Of a stretch of 64,000 nt of DNA, positions 25,379-33,195 are shown piece by piece. The notes under the pieces were generated by a model, which was given only the letters and a program-made list of their open reading frames with translations, did not search any database and was not told where the DNA came from. Where the stretch lies: contig NZ_BBUY01000014.1 of assembly GCF_001590865.1 (NCBI RefSeq), positions 19,291 through 83,290 of the forward strand. Direction: 5' to 3'. The DNA comes from Streptomyces sp. NBRC 110611 (GTDB lineage Bacteria > Actinomycetota > Actinomycetes > Streptomycetales > Streptomycetaceae). How positions within the stretch are numbered: position 1 is the stretch's first letter; every line of letters starts with the position of its first letter. Position numbers and translations under genes: made by a program.

Positions 25379-25414
25379 ACGCTACTAATGCGTTTTAGCG
25401 GGTGTCAACACCCG
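25379..25414 (-). promoter_or_regulatory. Operon promoter overlapped by two palindromes (LacI operator)
   Basis: On the minus strand, TTGACA (25403-25408), an 18-base spacer and TAGCGT (25379-25384) form a good vegetative promoter. Two dyads cover it: CTAA-N2-CG-N2-TTAG (25385-25398, with the central CG of LacI-family operators) and CGGGTGT-CA-ACACCCG (25399-25414). Confidence 0.75.
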
Positions 25415-25551
25415 CGCCCCGAACAACTTATCGGTGTCCGTAAGGCAGGCGTCCGCGCATCGTTTGACAGTGCCTTCTGACGCTGATCACACTGACGGAA
25501 TCGACGCGGTTCAGTGGGAACGCATGCGGTTCGGTCCGAGGGGGATCCGCT

Positions 25552-26676
25552 ATGACAGCGCCCGGTGAGGCGGCCCGCCGGAAGCCGGTGCGCCGGCCGA
25601 CGATCAAGGACATCGCCCGCCGCGCCGGGGTATCGGAGAGCGCCGTCTCCTTCGCGCTCAACGACCGGCCGGGCGTCTCCCCGCGCACCCGGGCCCGGGT
25701 ACGGCAGGTCGCGGAGGAACTGGGCTGGCAGGCCAACAGCGCCGCCCGCGCACTCTCCGGCGAACGCGCCGGAGCCGCGGGCCTGGTGCTCGCCCGGCCC
25801 GCGCGGACCCTCGGCGTGGAGTCCTTCTTCCTGCAACTCGTCTCCGGTATCCAGGAAGTGTTCGCCACGCGGACGACCGCGCTGCTCTTGCAGGTCGTCG
25901 AGGACCTCGACGCCGAGTGCGCGCTCTACCGCCGCTGGTGGGCCGAACGCCGGGTGGACGGCGTCCTCGTGGTCGACCCGCGCACCGACGACCCCCGCCC
26001 GGCACTGCTCACCGGACTCGCCCTGCCCGCGGTCGTCATCGGCGGCCCGGCCGCCCCCGATGCCCCCGTACCCGAGCCCGAGCCCGAACGCGGGACCGGC
26101 CTCCGCCCGCCTCCCGCACCGCCGCCGCTGTCCACCGTGTGGGCCGACGACGCCGGAGCCATGGCCCGGATCCTCGACCACCTCCACGGCCTCGGCCATC
26201 GCCGTATCGCGCACGTGGCGGGCCTGCCCGGCCTGGCCCACACCGAACGCCGCATCCGCTCACTCCGTACCGAAGCGGCCCTCCGGGGCCTCGGTGCACA
26301 CCAGATCCGCTCCGTGACCACCGACTACTCCGACGCCGAAGGAGCCGAGGCCACCCGGCGCGTCCTCGACGCCGCCGAACCGCCCACGGCGATCATCTAC
26401 GACAACGATGTGATGGCCGTGGCCGGCGCCTCCGTGGCGGCCGGGCGGGGCATTCCGGTACCGGGGGAGCTGTCCATCGTGGCCTGGGACGACTCGGCGC
26501 TGTGCCGGGTCACCCATCCCCGGCTGACCGCACTCGTCCGCGACATCCCCGGCTTCGGACGGCTCGCCGCCCGGGAACTCCTCACCGTCCTGGACGGCGG
26601 TCCGCCGCGCTCCGTGGAGGGCGAACTGCCGCAGCTGGAGGCACGCGGGAGCACCGGTCCATGCCCCGCGCACTGA
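25552..26676 (+). CDS. LacI-family regulator of the N-glycan locus
   Basis: A 374-aa LacI/GalR repressor. The N-terminal helix-turn-helix (residues about 16-40, TIKDIARRAGVSESAVSFAL) and hinge helix (NSAARALSG) lead into a periplasmic-binding-protein-like sensor domain. A Pro-rich insert of about 25 residues (PEPEPERG to PPPAPPPL) interrupts the sensor domain and may be a flexible loop. It is divergent from the transporter-glycosidase operon with a 350-bp gap holding the operator, so it almost certainly represses that operon; the inducer is probably an imported glycan fragment. Confidence 0.93.
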   Translation: MTAPGEAARRKPVRRPTIKDIARRAGVSESAVSFALNDRPGVSPRTRARVRQVAEELGWQANSAARALSGERAGAAGLVLARPARTLGVESFFLQLVSGIQEVFATRTTALLLQVVEDLDAECALYRRWWAERRVDGVLVVDPRTDDPRPALLTGLALPAVVIGGPAAPDAPVPEPEPERGTGLRPPPAPPPLSTVWADDAGAMARILDHLHGLGHRRIAHVAGLPGLAHTERRIRSLRTEAALRGLGAHQIRSVTTDYSDAEGAEATRRVLDAAEPPTAIIYDNDVMAVAGASVAAGRGIPVPGELSIVAWDDSALCRVTHPRLTALVRDIPGFGRLAARELLTVLDGGPPRSVEGELPQLEARGSTGPCPAH

Positions 26677-26716
26677 CGGCGGGTTCCCGGAGGCGTACCG
26701 TCCGGGAACCCGCCGT
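26676..26716. terminator. Terminator between lacI and the SapA-like gene
   Basis: A perfect 15-bp stem (26676-26690 with 26702-26716, 11-base loop) starting at the last base of the lacI stop codon. It lies between converging genes and should stop both transcripts. Confidence 0.9.
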
Positions 26717-26731
26717 ATCCGTACACCGGGC

Positions 26732-27184
26732 TCAGCGATCCGTCATGACGCCGGCCGCCATCCGGCCGCAGTTGGAGCCGGAAATGTTGGCGCCGACCGA
26801 TTCGATCGCACCGCCCCAGTCCACACAGACACCCTTCGCCGGCAGATATACCGGGCCGGCGTAGGAGGTGTACTCACCACTGTCGTAAACCGACTCCGAA
26901 GTGCCGTCGCTGGCAGCGAGATAGGTGTACATGTACACCGGCTTACCAGGACTGTTCCGCACCGTCACCACACAGTTCTTGCCAGCGGTCGCGCTGTACG
27001 TCAGGTACACGGTCCCCTTTCCGGTGACCGGTACGGAATTCACTACGCGGTAGCCATTCCCGCAGGCTCCGTTGTATGCGGCGGCGGCCGCCGGAGCGGC
27101 CGCTGCGGTGGTTGCGCCGGCCATGGCGGCAAGGCCGGTCATGGCCAGTACGGCGGTTCCGGCGAGGGCACGGGAACGCTTCAT
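26732..27184 (-). CDS. Secreted spore-associated protein A-like
   Basis: A 150-aa exported protein resembling spore-associated protein SapA of Streptomyces. Residues 1-about 38 form a signal peptide (MKRSRALAGTAVLAMTG with Ala-rich end). The mature part has the family pattern YNGACGNGYRVVNS, TVYLTYSATAGKNCVVTVRN, YTSYAGPVYLPAKGVCVDWGG and a final SNCG, giving four cysteines for two likely disulphides. Function is unknown beyond presence on spores in S. coelicolor. The ATG at 27184 has GAAGGGG upstream; an earlier in-frame start lacks a signal-peptide logic. Confidence 0.8.
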   Translation of the reverse strand: MKRSRALAGTAVLAMTGLAAMAGATTAAAAPAAAAAYNGACGNGYRVVNSVPVTGKGTVYLTYSATAGKNCVVTVRNSPGKPVYMYTYLAASDGTSESVYDSGEYTSYAGPVYLPAKGVCVDWGGAIESVGANISGSNCGRMAAGVMTDR

Positions 27185-27469
27185 GGGGATACCCCTTCGG
27201 CTGCTGAGCGTCGCGGTGCAGGTCGCCGTGTTGGACAACGCGGGGGCACGGATGGTTGTAAGCCCGGCATGAATTCCCCCTCGTTTCCGGCCTGTTCGAG
27301 CGGTGTCGGCCCGGCCGAGCCGTGCAGACCTTTCCGGATTCCGTCTTTCCGCGGAACGGTTTCACGACGGGAACGACGGACGGAGGCGACGGTTCCGCGG
27401 CGGCACAACGGCCGGTCCCCGGCGCCTGGTACGGCTCCGGGGACCGGCCGGGGGACAGGAGGCGGCGGG

Positions 27470-28330
27470 TCAGCCCCCCTTGGCGAGGATCCGCAGCCGG
27501 GTGTAGGTCCCGTTGAAGCGATTGCGGTCGCCGATCGGGTGGCCGGAGGAGGTGTGCTGCCAGATGCTGTGGTACCGCCAGCCGGCCGGCAGCGCGCCGA
27601 CGGAGGAGCCGTAACGCGGGATCCACAGCGGGTTCGCCCGGCCGAACTTGCCGGAATTGCCGGTGCAACGCTTCCACCAGTTGGTCGAGGTGTAGATGAT
27701 CGGGTCCCGGCCGGTCTCCTCGCGGTAGGTGTCCACGAATTCCTTGATCCAGTGGACCATGGCCCGGTCGCTCTTGCCGTAGCAGGTCGGGCCGTAGGGG
27801 TTGTACTCCATGTCCAGCGCACCGGGCAGGGTGCGGCCGTCCTTGGACCAGTCGCCGCCGTGGTCCAGGAAGTACCGCGCCTGTGTGCTGCCGCTGGAGT
27901 GGTCGGGGAGGGCGAAGTGGTAGGCGCCATGGATCATGCCGACGCGGTACGAGCCCCGGTACTGGTGCGCGAAGTAGGGATTGGTGTAGTTGACCCCTTC
28001 GGTGGCCTTGACATACGCGAAACGCACCCCGGATTTGCGCAGCGACGACCAGCCGACGTGCTTGTTGTGGCTGGAGACATCGACACCGGACACGCCCCGG
28101 CCGTGCGCCGCCTGCGGCTCGGGCCCGCCCGCCCGGTTGCCGCCCTCGTGCAGGGCGATGGTGGAACCCATCCAGTCCTGCTCGGGGTGGGCGGGTTTCT
28201 TCCCGGCGTCCGATGCCGTGGCGAGGCCGGGCAGCGCGAGGGGCAGAGCGAGCACGGAGAGGAGAGAAACGAGCGTGCCGGCCGCAAGGGGGACTGTACG
28301 GCGGGCCGGACCGGATCTGCGCAAGGGCAT
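27470..28330 (-). CDS. Secreted GH25 muramidase (lysozyme)
   Basis: Cleaves the MurNAc-GlcNAc bond of peptidoglycan, like the Streptomyces N,O-diacetylmuramidase cellosyl. The 286-aa precursor has a signal peptide (to about residue 40), then a GH25 barrel with the opening GVDVSSHNKHVGW (catalytic Asp), AYVKATEGVNYTNPYF and the second acid in GALDMEYNPYG. The sequence ends with WQHTSSG and a short basic tail, with no wall-binding repeats. The ATG lies downstream of an unusually AT-rich, dyad-dense control region at 28355-28423. Confidence 0.93.
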   Translation of the reverse strand: MPLRRSGPARRTVPLAAGTLVSLLSVLALPLALPGLATASDAGKKPAHPEQDWMGSTIALHEGGNRAGGPEPQAAHGRGVSGVDVSSHNKHVGWSSLRKSGVRFAYVKATEGVNYTNPYFAHQYRGSYRVGMIHGAYHFALPDHSSGSTQARYFLDHGGDWSKDGRTLPGALDMEYNPYGPTCYGKSDRAMVHWIKEFVDTYREETGRDPIIYTSTNWWKRCTGNSGKFGRANPLWIPRYGSSVGALPAGWRYHSIWQHTSSGHPIGDRNRFNGTYTRLRILAKGG

Positions 28331-28354
28331 CGCATGCCTCCGAGGCCTTCGGTT

Positions 28355-28423
28355 GAGTCAGGTTCGGCAGATTTTGAGCAGAGTTCTGCCGATAAAAGAT
28401 TTATACGCAGAACTGCCTGACTC
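28355..28423. promoter_or_regulatory. Nested inverted repeats upstream of the GH25 gene
   Basis: Perfect arms GAGTCAGG/CCTGACTC (28355-28362 and 28416-28423) enclose TCGGCAGA/TCTGCCGA (28364-28371 and 28385-28392), GCAGA-GT-TCTGC (28378-28389) and GCAG-AA-CTGC (28408-28417). The stretch is AT-rich for this genome and lies 25-93 bases before the muramidase start, fitting an operator or leader structure. Confidence 0.6.
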
Positions 28424-28514
28424 TATGACCCAACAGGCCGTCAGTCCGCCGACCGGCCCCGCATCTCACCCGTCTGGCGGCCGGAAACGGCCGGAAACGG
28501 TCCGGACAGAGTGA

Positions 28515-28543
28515 AGCGGGCCCCGGCTGTGCCGGGACCCGCT
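28515..28543 (-). terminator. Terminator of the first transglycosylase gene
   Basis: A 13-bp stem with one mismatch (28515-28527 with 28531-28543, TGT loop), about 55 bases after the stop of the minus-strand transglycosylase gene and before the GH25 promoter. Confidence 0.75.
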
Positions 28544-28593
28544 CCGGTGCGCAGCGGCGAACGCGCCAGACCGCCGCCGGCAGGCTGTGCCGC

Positions 28594-28919
28594 CCGGGGT
28601 CAGTAGGCGGAGTTGACGTTGTCGATGGAGCCGTAGCGGTCGGCGGCGTAGTTGGCCGCGGCGGTGATGTTGGCTACGGGGTCGACGAGGTTGTCGGGGG
28701 TGCCGGGGACGTGGTAGCGGTCGAAGGTGGGCTGGATGACCTGGAGGAGGCCCTTGGAGGGGATGCCGTTGATGGCGTTGATGTCCCAGTCGTTGACGGC
28801 GTTGGGGTTGCCGCTGGACTCGCGCATGATGTTGCGGTGGAGGCCTTCGTAGGAGCCGGGGATGCCCTTGTCCTTCATGATGTCCAGCGACTCACGGATC
28901 CAGCCGTCCAGGTTGTTCG
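28594..28919. repeat. 326-bp exact direct repeat, copy 1
   Basis: Covers the SLT-domain end of the first transglycosylase gene plus six bases past its stop. By eye it is base-for-base identical to 30358-30683, while flanking sequence is diverged, pointing to recent gene conversion. Confidence 0.9.
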
Positions 28920-29253
28920 GGTACTCCTTGACGGCGGCCTTGCGCTCGGCGGACCGGTTGGCGGCCTGCTGGGCGGTGTGCTGCTCCTCGACGTCGGCGA
29001 CCTTGACGCGGTCGGCGACCGAGGAGGCCACCGGGCGGGCGATCTCGGCGGCGTCGGCCTTCACCGGCATGCCCTTCGCGCTGACCGGCTTGACCACGGC
29101 CGGGGCGTGCTCAGCGGCCTGCGCGGTGCCCGCGGCCGAGGTGAGGGCCAGACCGGAGGCGGCACCCGCGGCGGCGAGAACGGCCACGGCGACCTTGTGG
29201 GTGCGGGTGATGCGGGAAATCCGAGCAGCGCGGGGCAGGGTGAAGCTGGGCAT
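28600..29253 (-). CDS. Secreted lytic transglycosylase (SLT domain), copy 1
   Basis: A 217-aa exported protein. After a basic start and signal helix (KVAVAVLAAAGAASGLAL) comes a 75-residue Ala/Lys/Val-rich linker, then a C-terminal SLT/lysozyme-like domain (residues about 115-217) with the catalytic Glu in NIMRESSGNPNAVNDWD and the motif GIPSKGLLQVIQPTF. It should cleave peptidoglycan glycan strands. Its last 107 codons are identical at DNA level to those of the gene at 30364-31077, while linkers differ. Confidence 0.9.
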   Translation of the reverse strand: MPSFTLPRAARISRITRTHKVAVAVLAAAGAASGLALTSAAGTAQAAEHAPAVVKPVSAKGMPVKADAAEIARPVASSVADRVKVADVEEQHTAQQAANRSAERKAAVKEYPNNLDGWIRESLDIMKDKGIPGSYEGLHRNIMRESSGNPNAVNDWDINAINGIPSKGLLQVIQPTFDRYHVPGTPDNLVDPVANITAAANYAADRYGSIDNVNSAY

Positions 29254-29988
29254 GCAGAGTGACCTCTTCCAGGTACGGGACGGGGAGGCGGCCTTCTTCG
29301 GCGGCGCGTTGCGAACCGGAGGTCTTTGCCGCGTTTGCCGCAGGGGGCGTAATTCGCGAGCTCGCTCTCGGTGCGTCGGAATCCATGGTGGGCGACGTCC
29401 CTGAATTAAGGCAATAGTGCCCTGTACTAAACGCCTTCGTGAGCAGAATGCAGAGCTCCTGAAGCGATGAACTCTTCTGGCTCCGCAGAGCCGGAAGGGG
29501 CACCGGGGATTCGACTAGGCGCGGTCGTAAGTGACATGCATCGCGTGCCTCGCGTCACCCGAAACCAGCCGTAAAACCCGCGTCGGCGGGGTGAATGAGT
29601 TGCCTGGCTCACAGCGAAATCACCGGCGGTGGCCCATCGGCGGCCCCACTCGCGGCCCCTTTGGCGGCCCCATTTTCTGTTCCCGGGCGGTCCCTTTTTC
29701 CGTCTCGATGTGGCGAGTTTTCCGTCTCGATGTGGCGAGGCGCACTTTCGCGGTACGGCAAATCCACGGGAATTGCGGCCGGCGCCCCTCGTCCGCTCGT
29801 CCGCACGGCGGGAGCGGGAGCGGGAGCACCGTCACCAGGCTGGGCCGTCGGTGAGCCGCCGGCTACGGCGATTCGGCGGTGCTGCTGGTCCGTTCGCAGC
29901 AGCACCCGGAGCCGTCGCATGACGACGGGGCTGCCGCTCCCCGACAGTGGCATCGCACACAACCGACACGCATCGTAGGGAAGTGCTT
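29254..29988. other. Long intergenic region between transglycosylase copy 1 and a small secreted gene
   Basis: About 735 bases without a convincing gene. The first 180 bases are a leader/promoter region related to that of the second transglycosylase copy (shared CTCACGAAG and TAGTACA boxes). The rest holds the 22-bp tandem repeat at 29696-29739 and short GGCGGCCCC repeats. No matches to known riboswitch cores were seen. Confidence 0.6.
29696..29739. repeat. Perfect 22-bp tandem duplication
   Basis: Two exact adjacent copies of a 22-bp unit containing TTTTCCGTCTCGATGTGG, in non-coding DNA between two secreted-protein genes. Confidence 0.9.
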
Positions 29989-30192
29989 ATGCTCCGTCGT
30001 ACCGCCGTCACGCTCAGCGGCCTGCTCGTCACCGGCTTCCTCGCTGCCGGATCCGCCGCCGCGGCGCCCGCTGACGAGGACCGCCGTGACGACCGCTACT
30101 ACACCCTCAGGGATGAGGCGGGACTCCGCATCGCCGGCGAGGTTCTCGACACGATCTTCGGAGGTGGCCCCTTCCGGGGCTCCCGCCGCTGA
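29989..30192 (+). CDS. Small secreted protein
   Basis: A 67-aa exported protein of unknown function. It has a signal peptide (MLRRTAVTLSGLLVTGFLAAG ending in AAAAP, roughly residues 1-27, shortened here) and a charged mature part beginning DEDRRDDRYYTLRDE and ending GGGPFRGSRR. The ATG at 29989 has an AGGGAAG site upstream. It converges on the second transglycosylase gene across a strong terminator. The family is not recognised. Confidence 0.65.
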   Translation: MLRRTAVTLSGLLVTGFLAAGSAAAAPADEDRRDDRYYTLRDEAGLRIAGEVLDTIFGGGPFRGSRR

Positions 30193-30206
30193 CGTCGGTG
30201 CCCAAT

Positions 30207-30259
30207 GGCAACGGCAGTGGCCCCACCCGCGACTTGCGGGCAGGGCCACTGCCGTTGCC
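30207..30259. terminator. Bidirectional terminator between the small secreted gene and transglycosylase copy 2
   Basis: A perfect 16-bp stem (30207-30222 with 30244-30259) whose loop contains a second CCCGC/GCGGG stem. It sits between converging genes. Confidence 0.9.
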
Positions 30260-30357
30260 GTTGCCATGTCCGGGGCCGCACCGCGGCGCCCGGCCGATTC
30301 CGCTCCGGCCTGTCCGGCCGGTATCGCTCCGGCCCGTCCCGGCCGGTATCGCCACTT

Positions 30358-30683
30358 CCGGGGTCAGTAGGCGGAGTTGACGTTGTCGATGGAGCCGTAG
30401 CGGTCGGCGGCGTAGTTGGCCGCGGCGGTGATGTTGGCTACGGGGTCGACGAGGTTGTCGGGGGTGCCGGGGACGTGGTAGCGGTCGAAGGTGGGCTGGA
30501 TGACCTGGAGGAGGCCCTTGGAGGGGATGCCGTTGATGGCGTTGATGTCCCAGTCGTTGACGGCGTTGGGGTTGCCGCTGGACTCGCGCATGATGTTGCG
30601 GTGGAGGCCTTCGTAGGAGCCGGGGATGCCCTTGTCCTTCATGATGTCCAGCGACTCACGGATCCAGCCGTCCAGGTTGTTCG
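30358..30683. repeat. 326-bp exact direct repeat, copy 2
   Basis: The partner of 28594-28919, offset by 1764 bases. It ends inside the codon after which the two linkers diverge. Confidence 0.9.
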
Positions 30684-31077
30684 CGTAGCGCTTGGGGGCG
30701 ACCTTCGGAGCGGACTTGGGAGCCGCCTTGGGCGCGGCTATCGCCTTGCGCTCCATGGACCGGCTGGCGGCCTCCTTGGCGGTGTGACCCTGCTTCTCGA
30801 CCGCGGTGATCTTGAGCTGGTCAGCCACGGACGAGGCGGTCAGCCGCTCCTTCTCGCCGTCGTCGGCACGCTCCTTGGCGGTCACCGGCATACCGTTCGC
30901 GCTGACCGGCTTGACCACGGCCGAGGCCTTGGCCGCGGGGGCCGCGGCATCGCTCGGCGCCGCGGCGAACGCCAGGCCCGACGTGGCACCCGCGGCGGCC
31001 AGTACGGCCACGGCGACCTTGTGGGTGCGGGTGATACGGGAGTTCCGGACAGCGCGGGGCAGGGTGAAACTGGGCAT
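30364..31077 (-). CDS. Secreted lytic transglycosylase (SLT domain), copy 2
   Basis: A 237-aa paralogue of the gene at 28600. The start MPSFTLPRAVRNSRITRTHK and signal helix are nearly the same, the linker is longer and differs (Lys/Ala/Pro-rich, with repeated APKSAPK units), and the final 107 residues including catalytic Glu are identical. It should cut peptidoglycan outside the cell. The two paralogues probably arose by duplication around the small secreted gene and have been homogenised at the 3' end. Confidence 0.9.
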   Translation of the reverse strand: MPSFTLPRAVRNSRITRTHKVAVAVLAAAGATSGLAFAAAPSDAAAPAAKASAVVKPVSANGMPVTAKERADDGEKERLTASSVADQLKITAVEKQGHTAKEAASRSMERKAIAAPKAAPKSAPKVAPKRYANNLDGWIRESLDIMKDKGIPGSYEGLHRNIMRESSGNPNAVNDWDINAINGIPSKGLLQVIQPTFDRYHVPGTPDNLVDPVANITAAANYAADRYGSIDNVNSAY

Positions 31078-31598
31078 GCGGAGGTGACCTCTTCCAGGGC
31101 TTGATGGCGGGGGAAACGGCCTTCGGTTGGCGCGTGAGGACCGAGGGTCATTGCCGCGTTCGCCGCTCTGGCTGAGATCGCCGGCTCGTTCTCGGTGCTA
31201 CCCGGAACATGTTTAGCGAGCGCCCTGGATGGTGGCAATGATGCCTTGTACTACCTAACTTCGTGAGTTAGGGCGAAATGTCCGCTGTAAAGCCCGCGCT
31301 CGGCGGTCGTGGCCCGGAAGCCCGTCGACTAGCGGACTTCGTACGTGACGTGCGTCTCGTGCCGGGCATCACCTGGCGGGCGCCGCACGGACCGTTCCAC
31401 GACCCCGCGAAGTTGCCTGGCTCACACCGCGAGGAGCGGAAACAGGGGGGAGGGCGGCTGCGGTTTCCGCTGCCGCGGCCGCCCTCCGGCGCTTCCGTCT
31501 TTCCGCCGGCGCTTCCGTTGTCCCGCCGGCCGGCCAGGCGCCGAGGGCCCCAAGGCGCTGCCCCGGGTGCGCCGCCCCGGCGGTAGGGGGCGAGCGGG
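31078..31598. other. Intergenic region upstream of transglycosylase copy 2
   Basis: About 520 bases without a supported gene. The first 200 are the leader/promoter region related to that of copy 1. At 31254-31272 lies the stem CCTAACT-N5-AGTTAGG next to a TAGTAC box. At 31486-31525 a 20-bp unit (CCGGCGCTTCCGT core) occurs twice in tandem. Confidence 0.6.
31254..31272 (-). promoter_or_regulatory. Inverted repeat in the promoter of transglycosylase copy 2
   Basis: Perfect 7-bp arms (31254-31260 and 31266-31272) around TCGTG, immediately upstream (on the minus strand) of a TAGTACAAGGCA block shared with copy 1. Copy 1 keeps the central CTCACGAAG but not the arms, so an operator may be specific to copy 2. 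Confidence 0.5.
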
Positions 31599-32840
31599 TC
31601 AGGCCGAGCGGGTCAGGACCAGCGCGGCGTTGTGTCCGCCGAAGCCGAGCGAGGTCTTGACCGCGCAGTCGAAGGCCCCCCGGCGGGCCTCCTCGCGCAC
31701 GATCTCGATCGGTAGCCGCGGATCGGGCACGTCGAGGTTCGCGGTCGGCGGCACCAGCTGCCCCTCCAGGGCGAGCACGGTGAGCGCGGTCTCGATCCCC
31801 CCGGCGGCGCCCAGCGTGTGCCCGGTCATCGCCTTGGTGGACGTGACCAGGGCGTGATCGCCGATCACTCGCCGCAGCACGGTGCTCTCGACGAGGTCGT
31901 TGACCACCGTCGAAGTGCCGTGCGCATTCACATGCCCCACCTCGTCCGGCCGTACCTCCGCGTCCGCGAGTGCGGTGCGCAGCGCCCGCTCGATGCCGTG
32001 GCCGTCGGGGTCCGGTGCCACCGGGGCGTAGGCGTCACTGGACGCGCCGTAGCCACGGAGGTACGCGCGGACCGGCGCCCGGCGGGCCTCCGCGTGCTCG
32101 GGCCGCTCCAGTACGAGGAGGCCGGCGCCCTCGCCGACGACGAAGCCGTCCCGTGCGACATCGAACGGGCGGCAGGCCGCGGCCGGATTCTCCCGGCGCG
32201 TGGAGACCGCCTTCATCCGGCAGGCGCTGGCGATCAGTAGCCGGGAGATGGGGGATTCGGCGCCGCCCGCGATGGCGATGTCGCAGACGCCGGCGCGCAA
32301 CAGCTGATGCGCGGTGCCCAGGGCGACGGTCCCGGAGGAGCAGGCCGTCGCCACGCCCATGCTGGGGCCGTGCGCGCCGAGATCTGTACAGACGCTGCTG
32401 GCGGCCCCGTTGACCACGGTCAGCGGGGCGAGTTTGGGGGAGACCCGCCGTGCGCCGCGGTCGGACATCGCGACATGCTGCTGGTCGTAGAAGGGGAGCC
32501 CGCCATGTGCGGAACCGATGACCACCGCGACCCGGCCGCTGTCCCAGGTCTCCGGCTCCAGCCCGGCGTCGGCGACCGCCTCGCGGGCGGCGATCACCGC
32601 GAGCTGGGCGAAGCGGTCCATCAGCCGCTGGGCGGCGACACCGAGGACCTCGGTGGTGTCCAGATCCACCGTGTACATGAAGTCGCAGGACAGGTCGACG
32701 AGTTCGGCGAGGGGCCGTACCCCGCTCGGGGTCGTCTCCTGGGTGACGGAGTGCCAGGTCGCCTTCGTCCCGACGCCCGCCGCGGTCACCATGCCCACTC
32801 CTGTCACGGCCGCGGAGAACGGCTGACGCCTGCCGGTCAT
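31599..32840 (-). CDS. Beta-ketoacyl synthase (KAS II/FabF-like)
   Basis: A 413-aa decarboxylating condensing enzyme. The catalytic triad is intact: Cys167 in GVATACSSGTVAL, His in VNAHGTST and His in MTGHTLGAAGG, with the GFGGHNAALVL end. It would extend an acyl-ACP chain. Unlike housekeeping fabF it stands apart from fabD/acpP. The start ATG overlaps the stop of a 41-codon gene (ATGA) that resembles the first third of an acyl carrier protein. The pathway is unknown; a small secondary-metabolism or spore-lipid role is possible. Confidence 0.9.
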   Translation of the reverse strand: MTGRRQPFSAAVTGVGMVTAAGVGTKATWHSVTQETTPSGVRPLAELVDLSCDFMYTVDLDTTEVLGVAAQRLMDRFAQLAVIAAREAVADAGLEPETWDSGRVAVVIGSAHGGLPFYDQQHVAMSDRGARRVSPKLAPLTVVNGAASSVCTDLGAHGPSMGVATACSSGTVALGTAHQLLRAGVCDIAIAGGAESPISRLLIASACRMKAVSTRRENPAAACRPFDVARDGFVVGEGAGLLVLERPEHAEARRAPVRAYLRGYGASSDAYAPVAPDPDGHGIERALRTALADAEVRPDEVGHVNAHGTSTVVNDLVESTVLRRVIGDHALVTSTKAMTGHTLGAAGGIETALTVLALEGQLVPPTANLDVPDPRLPIEIVREEARRGAFDCAVKTSLGFGGHNAALVLTRSA

Positions 32841-32962
32841 GCCGGAACCGGGCCGTCGACGGCCGTCACGAGCCGGCGCAGCGGGGTCTCGTCGGTGACG
32901 TCGCCGGAGCGGGCCCCGACCCGTTGGACCAGCAAGGCGTTGACAACTTCTGCCGCGTTCAC
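32837..32962 (-). CDS. Short ACP-like peptide, apparently truncated
   Basis: A 41-codon frame from a GTG with GGAGGAG upstream, overlapping the ketoacyl synthase start. VNAAEVVNALLVQRVGA resembles ACP helix I and DVTDETPLRRL the loop before the phosphopantetheine site, but the frame ends (TAVDGPVPA) before any DSL motif. It is either a decayed acyl carrier gene kept for translational coupling or a distinct small protein. Good ribosome site and overlap argue that it is translated. Confidence 0.6.
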   Translation of the reverse strand: MNAAEVVNALLVQRVGARSGDVTDETPLRRLVTAVDGPVPA

Positions 32963-33195
32963 GTCGCGCTCCTCCACTTGTTGTGGGTGTGCTGCCAACC
33001 GCGTCCTGGGCGGGTGTTCGCCGGCGACCCGGCTGGTTTGGCCACTCTTTATATGTCTTCGTCCCGTTAACTCCCCAACCTTGTAGGTCAATGGGGTGAT
33101 GGCCGCACCGGGCGTGGGGGAGGGGGCTGTCTGCCGCGTTGTGGGCGCGGGTGCGGCGGGGCGGTCGGGCGGGGCCGGTGCTGGGGAGGCGGGCC

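Noticed and set aside
29254..29460. c-di-AMP (ydaO) riboswitch before a wall-hydrolase gene
   Set aside because: The expected conserved core blocks, such as GGGTGAATC and GTCAGCTAACC, are absent from both transglycosylase leaders.
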